Source: Dipylidium caninum (lineage: Eukaryota > Platyhelminthes > Cestoda > Cyclophyllidea > Dipylidiidae). From it: a DNA stretch of 64,000 nucleotides. The DNA lies in assembly GCA_017562135.1 (NCBI GenBank), contig QEYB01000981.1:186001-250000 (forward strand), written 5' to 3'. This document shows positions 38,872 through 50,877 of the stretch, piece after piece. Position 1 is the stretch's first letter; the number at the start of each line of letters is the position of its first letter. A program made the position numbers and the translations under genes. Under the pieces are notes generated by a model, which worked only from the letters and a program-made list of their open reading frames with translations, searched no databases and was not told the origin of the DNA.

Positions 38872-40574
38872 CTGGACACGTAAGGAAGACTGTGGGCCTA
38901 AATGACCACACTCGCTGCGTTCGAGCTCAGTTGCTCAAGATAGGCATAAACACTTGGGCAATTTATCTTTTTTTGCATGGAGTTGCGTGCAACTGCTGGA
39001 CAGAGACATTCCCGGAGTGCCTGTTTTTTTAGTCTAAATGACGACCAATAGAAATTTGACCGCACCACGTGGACTCGTCGTTTCATGTTCTAATCAAGGA
39101 GGCTTTGTCTGGGCAGGCTATGGGCTTTTTACGCGGGCCGGGACGATGTGGCGCAGAAATCGTCACACTGACGCCAAGTAGGGTCGCATGGGGACCGCGG
39201 ACACGTGCGCCCTGGTGAAAAGGGGCAGCCTGCAGCAGTTGCCCTGACCTCCAAGTTCTGCGGTGGACGACAAGACGCAAGGCAACACGAGGATGGGAGA
39301 GGGTGGAACTGTCGAATTTGAGCTTAATGTGTGGGCGGTGAGCCGAAACTCAATTTGGGTGCCACATGGGGCAGCAGCGCCAGCGTCCGAGCGTCTTCTG
39401 CCATGCGCTCCACAGGCCAACCGGCCACTTACCGCCTCACAATCTAACCTTTGCCCGAAACATCTCACAACTGTGACTTTAAATGAATTCTGTAGGCCCA
39501 AGAGAGCCCACTCCCTGCAAATTTGACGACAGCTGAAAGGCTGTTACGGGCGTTTCAAGGAGTTTTAAGTGAGGGTTACGTTGACATGCAAAAAAATGCT
39601 ATAACCAGTTAGAAAAGACAAGGAACTTTTCGTCACCAAAATTATCCTGGGCTCGGACGCAATTAACTCGGACTTCCGGTTTGTGAATCCGTCAAATATT
39701 GTCAGACATCAGTGGGAGAAATTTTCAAACAAAAAAAGTGAGATGATCATCAACCAGGTCAATTTTTGCTGCTCTGACCGGTCGAAAGGAAAACCGGTGT
39801 GGTGAGACGCCCCGACGAATACGCTAAGCCCACTGTCATGGCGAGACGATACCGGTGGAGGAGACTTCATGACGCGAAGGTGTTTTACGAAAGCTTCAGG
39901 CAGCGATAGTCTTGAGAACGAGGCGCTCTCCGGCCAAGCTGATGCCTGCGTGGAGGTGAACACCGGCCTGCCGGGGCCACGAGATGGGCGAGAGAGAAAA
40001 GGTTGGTGGCGATGAATGTCGGACTGTCTTGTGGTCGCATCTCCTCCTTGCGAGGGCATTTTGAGAGGAGAAAGTAACTTTTGTCTTGGTCTGCGTAGAT
40101 GAGTCCACACATGGGCGGACATTCACGCCAGACCGGAACGCGGTGGCCGAGTTGATGCGAGGATCGCCGCCCTACCAACGTGGGCTGAGGCAGGGGAGGG
40201 CGCAAGGACCCTGGGAGTGGAAACAGCGGGCTGTGCGAGCCCTACACGATTGACTTCGCGCATGCATCCGCGTTGTGAGGCGTTTGGGGAAGACGAAGGG
40301 GAGGAAGAGGGTGCAGGGGCGTTCAGAACCCCGTGTCCTCACCGTTTGGACAGACGAAATCGAGCAGATCCGCTGGGAATTGGAGATCCGCCGGGGTCTA
40401 CCTTCTTCATCTCGATTGAGAGCTGCGAACTCCGAGAGGCGAGACCAAAACCCTCCCCACCAATGTGTGTGGCGTCGGTGTTGCCGAATTTTATCTGAAA
40501 GACGGCGCATTTGACAGATTCGCCGAGGTAAAGAGGCTCAGTAGCCTTCACAGTGGACGGTGTCCTCGGTCAAA

Positions 40575-40586
40575 CCCCCCCCCCCC
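40575..40586 (+). repeat. C12 homopolymer
   Basis: Twelve consecutive C, followed shortly by a CA repeat. Confidence 0.85.
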
Positions 40587-43500
40587 ATTCTTGCCACACA
40601 CACACATCAGGCGGTTTGTCCTATTCCCACAAACGATTCTTCACAACGTTCCAGCTCGGTTCGGTAGTCCAAACCGAAGATCTTCCTATTCAGGGTGAGT
40701 TGAAAATTTACCTCCCTCCTTCTGCCAGATTTTCCTCATCCGCCATTCAGGAAAACAGAACTTCTCCCTCATGTACCCGAACTCCATCGCATTGGAGGTG
40801 CCACAGGAAGAGCAGCTGGCGGCTCCGACGCCTGCTTTTCCGCGCCTTGGATACCAACGCGCACTCCTTTGGCTGTGGAAGAAAGGCGGAGAGGCGAGTT
40901 CGACCACTTTCTGGTTTCCTCCCGTAAGATTCCCGTCTGCTGCCTTTCCCCCTCAAGGCATTTGCAATCAGATACGAAACCACAGAAGGTTCATCTCCAA
41001 AAACTCCCACGTTAAAAAGTGGCAGTGTAGTCCTTCGCCAGGGTGGGACAGTGAAACGGTGTGAGAGGCGGTGGATTTTTACGAAATAGGCGCGTCTTGC
41101 CATTGTCACTTTTACTTTTCCATGCAGTATGCAGTGCGCGGAGCTGCGTTTCGAAACCCGTCGAAGAAGCGAAGGTCCACTTCGCAGCTTCTGCCCACTT
41201 CCGTTCCAGCAGTTTTCGACCAGTAGGACACGTTTATTCGTCTCTCTCCCTCTCTCTCTTTACCGCCTAATAACGTGGCAAATTAAGTGAAATAAAGTTA
41301 AATCCCGTTGGTCTTAAGTGTGGAATGACAGTGTGCTGCCGATGGACACCTATGAAGTCCATGTGCGCTTTTGTATTCGTATCTTTTTACCAGAGATGAA
41401 TGCAAAAAGCCCCTAAAAGTGTTTGGTGAAGATACAGTTTTGGAAAGGACATGCAGAAGATAGTAAGAAAAAAAATTGAAATGGGTGATTTTGGCCTTTT
41501 TGATGAGCCACGGACGTCTTTGATCGACGAAGATGTTGGTGACCCGGTTTGGGAGGAGGATCCTTCCCCAACCACATGGGAGATCGTAGGAGGACCTCAT
41601 TCACCTCAGCAAACCATTTCGGACCTTTTGCCGAAGACGGAATTGGTGTAGAAGCGTCTAAGATGGGTGCCACCTGAAAAATTTGAATGGTCGAGTCGTC
41701 ATGGCAGGGGAACAAAAGAGAGCCCTTCTCGAACCGGATGACAACTGGGAGTGAAAAGTTGACCACCTAGGAAAATACCGAAGGGAAAGGGGCACACACT
41801 GCGGCCGTTAAACATGGCCCTTCCACTACTAAAGCAACTGTGACTGTGCATAAGAGAATGTTGCGGTGTCTGTGTGTGGTGGGGACATTCGAAAACAAAT
41901 GCAGTGGGAGCTTTTGAAAGTGAGCAAAAAGCCCAGTTCGAAGAAGTGCTGTCGGCAACGGGATAATTTAAAGGTAGCAGGGCAAGAAGAGGAGCCACCG
42001 GCGTTTGGAGAGGATGGAAGGACGTCCTGTTGCATCCTGATAATATCAAGCCACAAGCTGCTTTGGGAACTCGGGAAATTCTCTCGCACCCATCATTCTC
42101 ACTGGACTTGGCATCCGCCCGCCCGACCGCCCATTCACCCTCCGAACTACCGCCTGTTTTGTCCTACAAGTTGTTTCAAAATTACGAATGAAGAAAATAT
42201 CAAAGAAGCGATGAATCGCTTTTTTGGCCACGGAAGATGAAATATTTTTTTAAAATGTGGGATATGCTGATATTAATGGCAATTATATTATCTAATAAGA
42301 TTAAAGAATTGTATGAAAATAAAAAAACAGACGTTCTCTTTTTCCTGAATGTCAGCTGACTCGCCTGCGGAGAAAAACTCGACTCACCGTCTGACTGTCC
42401 GAGGTGGCAGAAGTGACAATCACTTGGATGAAGGGGCAGCCCCGCCAGAAGAAATACTTAAAGGCTTCAAATTTTACCCTGCAAAGTGTCAAAATGAGTG
42501 TAAGTCGCCCGAATGGACAAGGCGATACACACGAGACCGCCAAGAGACAATTGGCGCATAGAAAAGGTTGGTTCTACCGCGAAACTCGGCCTACTTCCGA
42601 GCCTTGACGATAAAACACACGTCCCCGTGGGACGGCGAGCTGGGCCCGACGTGGGCGTAATAAACTCGAGGTGAGGTGTGTGGGGCCGCTGAGAGCCGAG
42701 GACGTCCTGGTGAGCAGCCACCGCATCAGCCGCAGCAAATGGACTTCTGGGGACGAGAGCGGTAAGGGCGTAGGAAACTCGTCGGAAGCTGTCTCTGGCC
42801 AAATGGGTAAACCGCTCTCTGGGCAGTAAATGGGGAAACCGCGGTACTTTTCCCAGGGCTGTTGAAAGGTCGCCGGGAGGAGGTCGGTCGAGACGACTCC
42901 CGGGCCTGAAAGTGCACATAAATGAGAGGACAGAGAGGCTGTGGGAAGCAAGTCCCGTTAATGGTAACTAACTCCACCGCCTCTTTGCCCACTCTGAACA
43001 GATGCGAGGCTTTGCTTTGGTCCTCGGGTGCAGCGTTTGTCAGTAAAGCTACATGTTTTGACAGGAGGGAGGGGTGAGGAAAAAGAGGGCTTCCCAAACA
43101 TCGGTCGCCTTCGACTTGAGAGCGAGAAGGCGACTGAAAGGGAGCGAGAAAGGCTTTTCCAGCTCACACACGCCTAGGAGGGTGAAGGAGACCAGCGGAA
43201 GTGGAATGCCCGATCTTATCGCCGATTGTTGAGCTGAAAAAAGAAGTTTGCGTGCAGGAAGGAACCAAAGCCTTCCGCCTCCCCTTCCACCTGTCTGCCA
43301 TGAGACCAGAGGAGCAAGTCTCGTAGCATTTTTGTGGGAATGAATAACCGAGCACGTAGCGGCGGTCGGCCAAGCAACGCAGATCCTCACACTAACCCTT
43401 CCATAGGATTTCGACGGCATTAACGATAAACTCGCGAGAGGCGGACTTCGCTAAACCCGAGACAGGCGAATGGGAAGGTGGTAGAGCTGGCTAGTCTAAA

Positions 43501-46500
43501 GCAAACGCCCTCCTGTCTCCTCGGGGGGGGGGGGAGGAGGCACCCAGCGTCACCCGAGGGGGGAATTTGACCCGCGTAGATCGGTCGAGAAGCCCCCTTT
43601 ATGCGGTCACCTGGACCTAGTCGCCTGCAGAAGACGACGCTCGCACCCATTTCATGTCTTCGAGGGCACCTTCGAGATGCCCTCCCAAGTGCTGCTCTCT
43701 GGACTTCTTGACGCCAAGTGTTTGAATTGTCGCAGTTCTGCGGCACCGAGTAGGCTGCGCTCGGGCCGAAAAGGCCCCTCCCAGTGAGCCCCGACGTGGC
43801 AGTGGGAGGAGTCGCGGGTCTGTAATTAGACACCCTCAGAGTGAGACATCGCATGCCTCGTTCGACGCGAGAATGCGAATGCACAGGAGGGACAAGGATT
43901 AATTACCAATGTCATTTTCGCTCATTCATTATTAGGCTATTTCCGTCCGCGTCTAATTAGAACTCTTCACCTCGGTCAGGGCGGGGGACGGGGCCTATTA
44001 ATGGATTAGGCGAGGCTACTGCCTCCTTCCACTCATTTTGGTCTTTGTGTGGTGCGCCCTCGGCCAACAATGAGAAGGAGAGTTTGTCTGCATGAGACTG
44101 CCAGTTCCCCGAGTGTTGGTTGCCGTCCCCCCTGCGACGGCATCCGAGCGCTCAGAGAATGCTCGTCTAGGCGAGAAGAGAGGCAGACCCCGCTTCAGTG
44201 GTTCCACTCTTAAGGCTTCTACCCCGGTCGCCTCCACCGCCATTGCCACCGTCCCACGCCGCAGCGCGCAATGGCCCGCGGACCTCCTCCGGCGCTACAT
44301 GACACTTACGCGTCGGCTCGCCTTCCACCTCCTCGTTGACGGTGTGTTGCTCGAGTAGAAGGCAGCAAGAGACAACATTTCGTGACGACTTCGCAGACCT
44401 ATAATCATCAAGTCTTCCTCAGATGTTGTACGATGACGCGATTTCTTCGAAGACGCACGGCTATCAGGTTTTTCGCGGCGAGGACACCATTTTCTGCCCT
44501 CGACTATCTCAAGTCTTCTGCTGAAATCGCCCCGAACAGAGCCTAATTGCTGTCCCACTGACCGCGATTTATTTGGTCTGGTGGTGCCAGGAGGCGAACC
44601 CACGTCGGTGACGATGCGACGCAGCTGCCTTCAGCCCTCAAGGTAAAAGTGGCGGAATGAGGGACGCCCGGGAAAGAAGTAAGGCTGGCGGCGTATGGCT
44701 TGCCTTTTGCCAGGAAAATATTCTGTCACAAGCCACTGAGGAGTAATAATTCCATAACGATGATTTTTGGAATAGGTAAAATTTCCTTGGCTTACTGCAG
44801 GACGTCAAAATACGGCATTCTGCCTGTCTCGGGTGTTGCGGCACTCAGGGGCGCACTCCGGAAGGCAGAGGTCGACTCCCCTCTGCTCATGGCCGCGGGG
44901 ATGGGGCGGGCGCTGGGCGCCGAGGGGCTCGGGGGCGAGGTCTGTTCGACACACAAAATCGCTTATTTCGCCCACAGGTGGCCGGCGAGCAGACAAATTG
45001 CTGTGCTAGTAGCGGGCGCCCGTCCTCACCGGTCCCTCTCCGGCAATGCCCTGGCTGAAGCTTGGACGGTACTCGCGTCCCTTCGGTGAAGTGCTACGCG
45101 TCCCGAAGTGCATTAATGTCGGAGCCTCATACCGCTGGCAACCTACCGTGGATGAGGGTGAGGCAGTCGGTCTTCGCATGACGGCAGCACCAAGGGTGAC
45201 CAAAGAGCGTTCCCCCCCATCCACCTCGTTTCGCCGATCAGGCCGCGTTAGGAGTAGTTGGCACGCGCCACCCGATCCCTGCCCTTCTCCAATCCCCTTT
45301 AGCACAATTAACTGGCTTGTGTGTGCAATCAGTTCGCCATAAAGACACTTTCCGAGTGTAAAGATTCTCTCGGTCAACAGATACCAATGAGGGGAAGGGG
45401 GTTGTCCCCGTTGCGACGTCCACTCGTAACCTAACTCAACTTGGGCATTCACCGTCTCCGCTCTCATTGTCACCTGCACGGCAAGCCCGCTCGAATTTTC
45501 ACTGAACCAATGCATTTTTTGGGTATTTTGGCTGAAAAAAGTGTCCCATTTCCTTCACAGGTCCACTGTGTTTTTTGGGAAAAAGCATCTTCCTCAACGA
45601 ATCGAAAAAGCTACACTCCTAACCCCATGGGATTACGGTTAAAATGCTCGAAGGATGGGAACATCGCGACAATGGGCTTGACACTAATCCTGCAATAAAC
45701 GATGAGCCACACGAGAGAGTGGAGATTGTCAACCTCGTTACGACTCAGGTGCTCCGCCCAACGCCTGGCCGGCGCCCGCTGAGCGAGGCGTTCCGGAGGG
45801 GAGCAGACTTGTGGTGATTCTCTTTCGTGCTGAGGCCTCCTGAATTGTCAGCCAAGTCTACCTGCCACATCGGCCGAGATGTCCCAACTTCCCTCCCGTG
45901 TCGGGTTAACTTGTGCGGAGTAGGCGAAATTGGACACTTCGGCGAAGAGTTTACTCCATTCCCGCAGACGATGTGGACAGAATGCCTCCCCTCGGTGCGC
46001 GGAGTCAAGGGTCTATAGTGTACATTTATGCCTGTAAACGAAACACCAACTACGGAAACACGCGGCCGGAAGGTCGGCCAAACCTCTCTCCTGCCTGTCC
46101 ACTCGCCGAGTGCGATTTGATTGGCGAAGTGGAGGCTCCGACATGAGGTTGTGTGTGTGTGGAGGCAAAGGTGGCGGGCGGGGCAGGGGAGGACACAGAA
46201 GGACGATTCTACTTCCAAGGAGTCAACCGTCCGGAATAATTTGGCTAAGTGACGACATATGACAAGTCAAATTGCTGACCGGGGACAGAAAACCTGACGT
46301 GGTGTGATGTCGAGTGCAAACGTGACTCCCAACGACACTGCTGTGTGTCGATCGCACTAACGACGTAGTTACTCTCCGCAATACGCGGGGGGCAGGGGCT
46401 TCTGGACGGAATACCACAGTTCACATCGAAGTGGGGATAATTCACGCCTCGCCATCCTTCCCTCCGTCCAAAACGCTCCCCCTTTCACTCAAATAAGCAT

Positions 46501-47605
46501 TTCCGAGTGGCCGAAGAGCACGCCATCGTGCAGCGCATGTCTCTCTGCCAGATCCGAGCACTTGAAATGGCGGATTCGCCCAGCGGATTCAACTGACTGT
46601 TACGGCGGCAGACAAATTTTCTGTGTGCATGCCGTCGTGAGGTGGGTGTGTGGACTAGGCCCTGCCTGATGCCATGCACCGGAAGACTGGACTGGTGCAC
46701 GGACAAGGCATTCCGCCTCCACCGCGTGGAGAGGACGTGGATCCGCTTCGCGGTGGCGCCTGCCGGCACAGGCATTCCCGAGGCCAAAGCGCGGGAAATG
46801 GGACGAACGCGTTACAATGTCTGAGCGCGGTGGCCGCTCGTGTTGGTGAAGATGGCCAGTCCAGGGTTGACCGAAAAAAAAAACAATTAGCAAAAGAGTC
46901 CGCTCCCATACGCAGAACCGTTAAAGCATCGGTGCTTAATTACTCGGCGTAAGTGCGCCCCGATGAGACCTCGGACGGGTGGTGATGCAAAACGCCTGCC
47001 CATTAGGTGGGTCGCCAGCTTGGCGGGAAGACAAAAATGGGGACGACGACGACGACGCGTGGGAAGGCGCACAAGCGAGGGGACGTGGACACTTGGGCGG
47101 GCTGTCGTGTAAGTCCACTGTGTTTGTGGCACGAGACTGCAGGAGGTGAGAACCCACTCCTCGAAATTGTAGGACCTACTGGTGGTGGGAGAAGGACCAG
47201 TCGTTGCTCGAAGCAGAAAAACAGTTCTGACGCGGTGGGAATTTCGGGTCGAAAGGAAGAGGAATGACCCGTGGAAGGGGAAGTGGAGCAGCGTTGAATT
47301 CACTTGGCACCACGTCGCTGGCAACACGGCTTTAATTAGTGGAATTGTTTTCGTGAATGCACCTTCCGACACACTCGTTCATCAATTGAGCGGGCGACCA
47401 GGCGGGCAAAGTCAGTTTGCAGCGGCACAAGTGTCCTCACATTAACACCACCGCGTAGCCACAAAGGTTCACGCCAACTGGAATTCGCATAATTACAAGG
47501 CTCGCTCGCGGATTTGGAAAAGTGCATTTTAGAAAACAAACAGTGCTGGCAACTGGAGCTGGCTGTCATTATCACCCTCATCAGCCACCGAGTTATCTGG
47601 CAATA

Positions 47606-47611
47606 TTTATT
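47606..47611 (-). terminator. Possible poly(A) signal of the unknown minus-strand gene
   Basis: TTTATT on the plus strand is AATAAA on the minus strand, about 1.17 kb past the stop at 48779. It is a candidate only; closer variant signals cannot be excluded. Confidence 0.25.
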
Positions 47612-48778
47612 ATTACCTTCGGTGGTGCAAACTGCGGATATAGGCCCGCCGATGCGCCGCTCTGATAAGTTTTAATGACTCCTGACGGAGTGAGCAGTCT
47701 TGAGACGAAGACCTCACTGCGCGACGCACCACGGACACAGTTAAGCTGGCAGGGCTTTTGATGCCCCCTTCCATCACCGCAGGCCTGTCCAACGGAGCTG
47801 TCGGAAGTCTGGGCTCCCTTTCACCCCTCTGGTGTCTCTCCACGTGTCCGCCTGCAACATGTCGACAAACCAACGTCCCAATACAAAGTAGCCTGCCAGA
47901 CAGTTGAGAGTGCGGCGCTAGAATAGGCGCCAAGTCGATTAAATCTGATGATGATGGCGCGAAATGCAAACAAAGAGCTTCAGCCACCGCTCGCCCGTCC
48001 GGTTTGCCAAAGCCGCTACATAAGCGATTCGAGGCACACTTTGGTGAGAGGTGGGAAAGTCCATCCGCTCAACACCGGAGTCTTCCTCAACCAAGCCGAC
48101 TACGCGGGTGAAGGACGTGTCACTGGGTGGGCCAGCAGAGGACAGAAGTTGACCTCGGTGAGGGCTGTGACCTGACCTGGTCGCACACTGCCGTCCCCCT
48201 TGAATCCGTCGGCAAGGCTAAGGAGCCCTCTGTCCGACCTCTCTAGGAGATCACGACTACCGCGGAAGTGCTCGCATGACTAGGCGGTGGGAGAAGTCAC
48301 AGCAGGCTTTGCATCACGCAAGTCTGTATGAGTTTAGCCCCCCGCGGTCAAATCGGAGGTTCCTATGAGAACCGATTTCTGCTGTTTCAAAACGCCTTCC
48401 TCTTATATCATCTGTGGATTCAAATTGAAGGTGAAAAACTGCGATTACTTGGGACAGCTAAGGGTATGTGTGTGCGCCTCGGTCATCTCATCCTCCCAGC
48501 CTGTCACAATACAAAAGTATGTCGCAGTCGGTGTCGGTTTCAGCTGTCGCAGAGTGTGGTGAGCGCGGCGCCGCGCCACAAACGTGGCCGAGGGCTCATC
48601 CCATGCCACAAAGGGATAAGAGAGAACGAAGGGAGGACGAGGAAAAGGGGGAGAGGGAATCAAAGGGTGCATCGCTGGCGCACACACACACACAAGCGAA
48701 AGCAGTCGAGGGACGAGGGTGGGAGGCAGACAGGGCGAAGGGAGGAGCGCATTCGTCAACTTCAGTGGTCCCCCGTGC

Positions 48779-50877
48779 TCACAATTGGTGAAGACTCTTC
48801 TTCCGGCCCTTCGGCGGATGTTGCACAGTCATGTCGTCCATGAGAGGATCGTGCTGCAAAAAAGCCTGGAAAATTTCATCCGTCTTCTCGTCTATCGTGT
48901 AGTCCCGCCTCACCCGCTTCGTTGTGGGTGACAACGCGCCGCGTATGTCGAGCTCCGAGGACTTGGACCTTGCCTGCAGGTTCTGGCTGGGAGAATTGGA
49001 GCTCTGCAAGGAGGTCGAGTGTGAAGACGACCACACCGACTCGACCTCGAGGCTCTTACGAGGGTGCAACTCCTTTCCCGATTTTAACTGCTTCTTCTTT
49101 TGAGCCAGTCTCTTGGCTGCCTCGCGGTAGGTGTGCGAGTTCATGTAGTGCGGAGCTCGTTGGTGGCCGGCGCTGAGGGCTACTGATAGCCCGCTGACAG
49201 GCTGCTGTTTCAGACAGTCGGCGCTGGTTGTAAGGGAGGTGGGCTTCAGTCGCAGCAGGATGGGCGCACGTTTGCTCTCGCCGCTCGAATCCGACCGGTA
49301 GTGCGGTCTGCCGCAGTGCGCCTGCTGCGCCTCCGGGGTGTGGGAGCACCTGTGCTCCCGCGAAAACTCGCTCTCCGGGTGCTGGGAGTCGCTGTTCGAG
49401 GAGTCCAAGGACAGGAATTCGGGTGTTCGGACTGAGGTGGCCTCAACTTGCGTCAGCCGACAATCAATAGTTCTGGGAGGAGTTCGGACATTACAATCCG
49501 TATCGGAGCGGTGCACCGTGGGTTTACTCGCGCGCTCTCGCGAACACGCGGCCAGATGGCTCGGCGAGTGGGAGGCCGCTCTGTGGACGGCGAAGGTTTT
49601 ACTGGAAAAGTGGTCGAACGACCGAGCAGATTTTACCCATTGTTTCGGTCTATGATCGGTTCCCGCAATCACCGGAGTGGCAGTCTGATATTCCGGAGTG
49701 AGGAAGGCTCCCCGTTCGGAGCAGAGACTGCCCTGCGGTGAGAAGGTGATCTGCTGCTGTTGGTGGTGCAAACCCTCCTCCATGGAATAGATTGAATTCT
49801 GACGCGAAAGCTGTCGTGAGGGTGAATTGATGGTCAGCATGTTGATGACGGACGAGCCGGCCACCTCCTCTCCAATGTCTACCGCCGAGACACGTCTGGA
49901 CGCAGGACTAAACACGAGGTCGGGCGGGATGAGACGTGAAGCCTGCGGCTGCGCTATGCCTAAGCCCTCGTCAAGAGATTCTTGATGAATCTCTCTGTCC
50001 AGACGTCTGTGTAGTTCCTGTTCAAAGGTTCCGTTGTTGGCCATCATTTCCGGGAAGGGCGGTTCAAGCTCCCTGTCCGAAGATATCCGCTCGTGGCATA
50101 TTTGTCGTGGCAGGCGTTCCTGTGTCGTATGCTGTTGTGGCGTTGACGCTCGGTAGGGCGACGTCAAGAAGGGCGGACTGGCAAGACTCTTGGGGGTGAG
50201 GGGCGCTGGCGTGGGCAGAGGGGAGCGGCACTGACAATTCGACACCTCGTTTGCCACATCTTCCACGACAAGATGATTCATTCGGTGACCAGAGCAGTTG
50301 CACCCCCCCTCGGTGGGGAGGTTCTCCGAGTTGTGGGGTGAGTGACAGTAGACCGGCAAGGCCATTTCCCCGGGGTACATCTTCGCCATCTCCGTGTATG
50401 AGTTCGATGTGGGATTTGTCCGCAGTTGGTTGCAAGGGCAGGCACACCCGGGCGAGCGGTAAGGCCTGTCGAACCCATGTCTCTTGTGATAAATGCAGCA
50501 GAAGGAGCGAGTTGGCGCACTGCGCAACTTCACATTGTGTTGGAGATTGCGGGTGGAGTAGTTGTTGATGGTCGGCGACATCATCGGCTGGAAGGCACAG
50601 CCGCCGTGCTGTTTGGCCATAAGTGGATTGTCGCTAAAGCGTCTCTGTGAGGAGACAGGCGGCAGAAGGGACATGAAGTCCTCCTCGGGGTTCTCCTCCA
50701 AGCTCTGCAGCATGCTCATCTCGCCAGAGTCGAAACCGAAGGAGGGGACAGTCAGTTCTTCTTGCAGGCCGAACGAACGGAGCTCTGATGCTGGTGCTCC
50801 AAGTGGTTTTGGATGATGGCCTGACTCATGGGCGTTGTCTGCTTCCACAGTCTGGGCAGATGCTTCTTGTGACTCGC
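48779..50877 (-). CDS. Terminal 2.1-kb coding exon of the unknown gene
   Basis: This is by far the longest open frame in the window (699 codons including stop from the acceptor at 50878). It encodes LQEELTVPSFGFDSGEMS near its start, several Cys/His-containing patches (RSPGCACPCNQL, GGCNCSGHRMNH), a Gln run (HHQQQQ), many Ser-Pro sites, and a charged C-terminal helix. Composition suggests an intrinsically disordered region with short linear motifs, possibly kinase targets. No zinc-finger spacing is regular enough to name. Confidence 0.75.

Larger units (their letters stand above)
38421..47600. other. GC-richer region without a supported gene
   Basis: Composition changes near 38.42 kb to a GC-richer style like 10.5-23.9 kb. 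Many overlapping frames of 60-170 codons occur on both strands. Two stretches look slightly protein-like (minus 39501-39163, with a GTAAGT donor after LDCEA, and minus 44603-44295), but neither has family motifs or partner exons. It may be 3' flank or introns of neighbouring genes. Confidence 0.45.

Noticed and set aside
39163..39501. Minus-strand frame with GTAAGT donor after LDCEA
   Set aside because: No conserved motif and no partner exon; GC-rich blocks give many such frames by chance.
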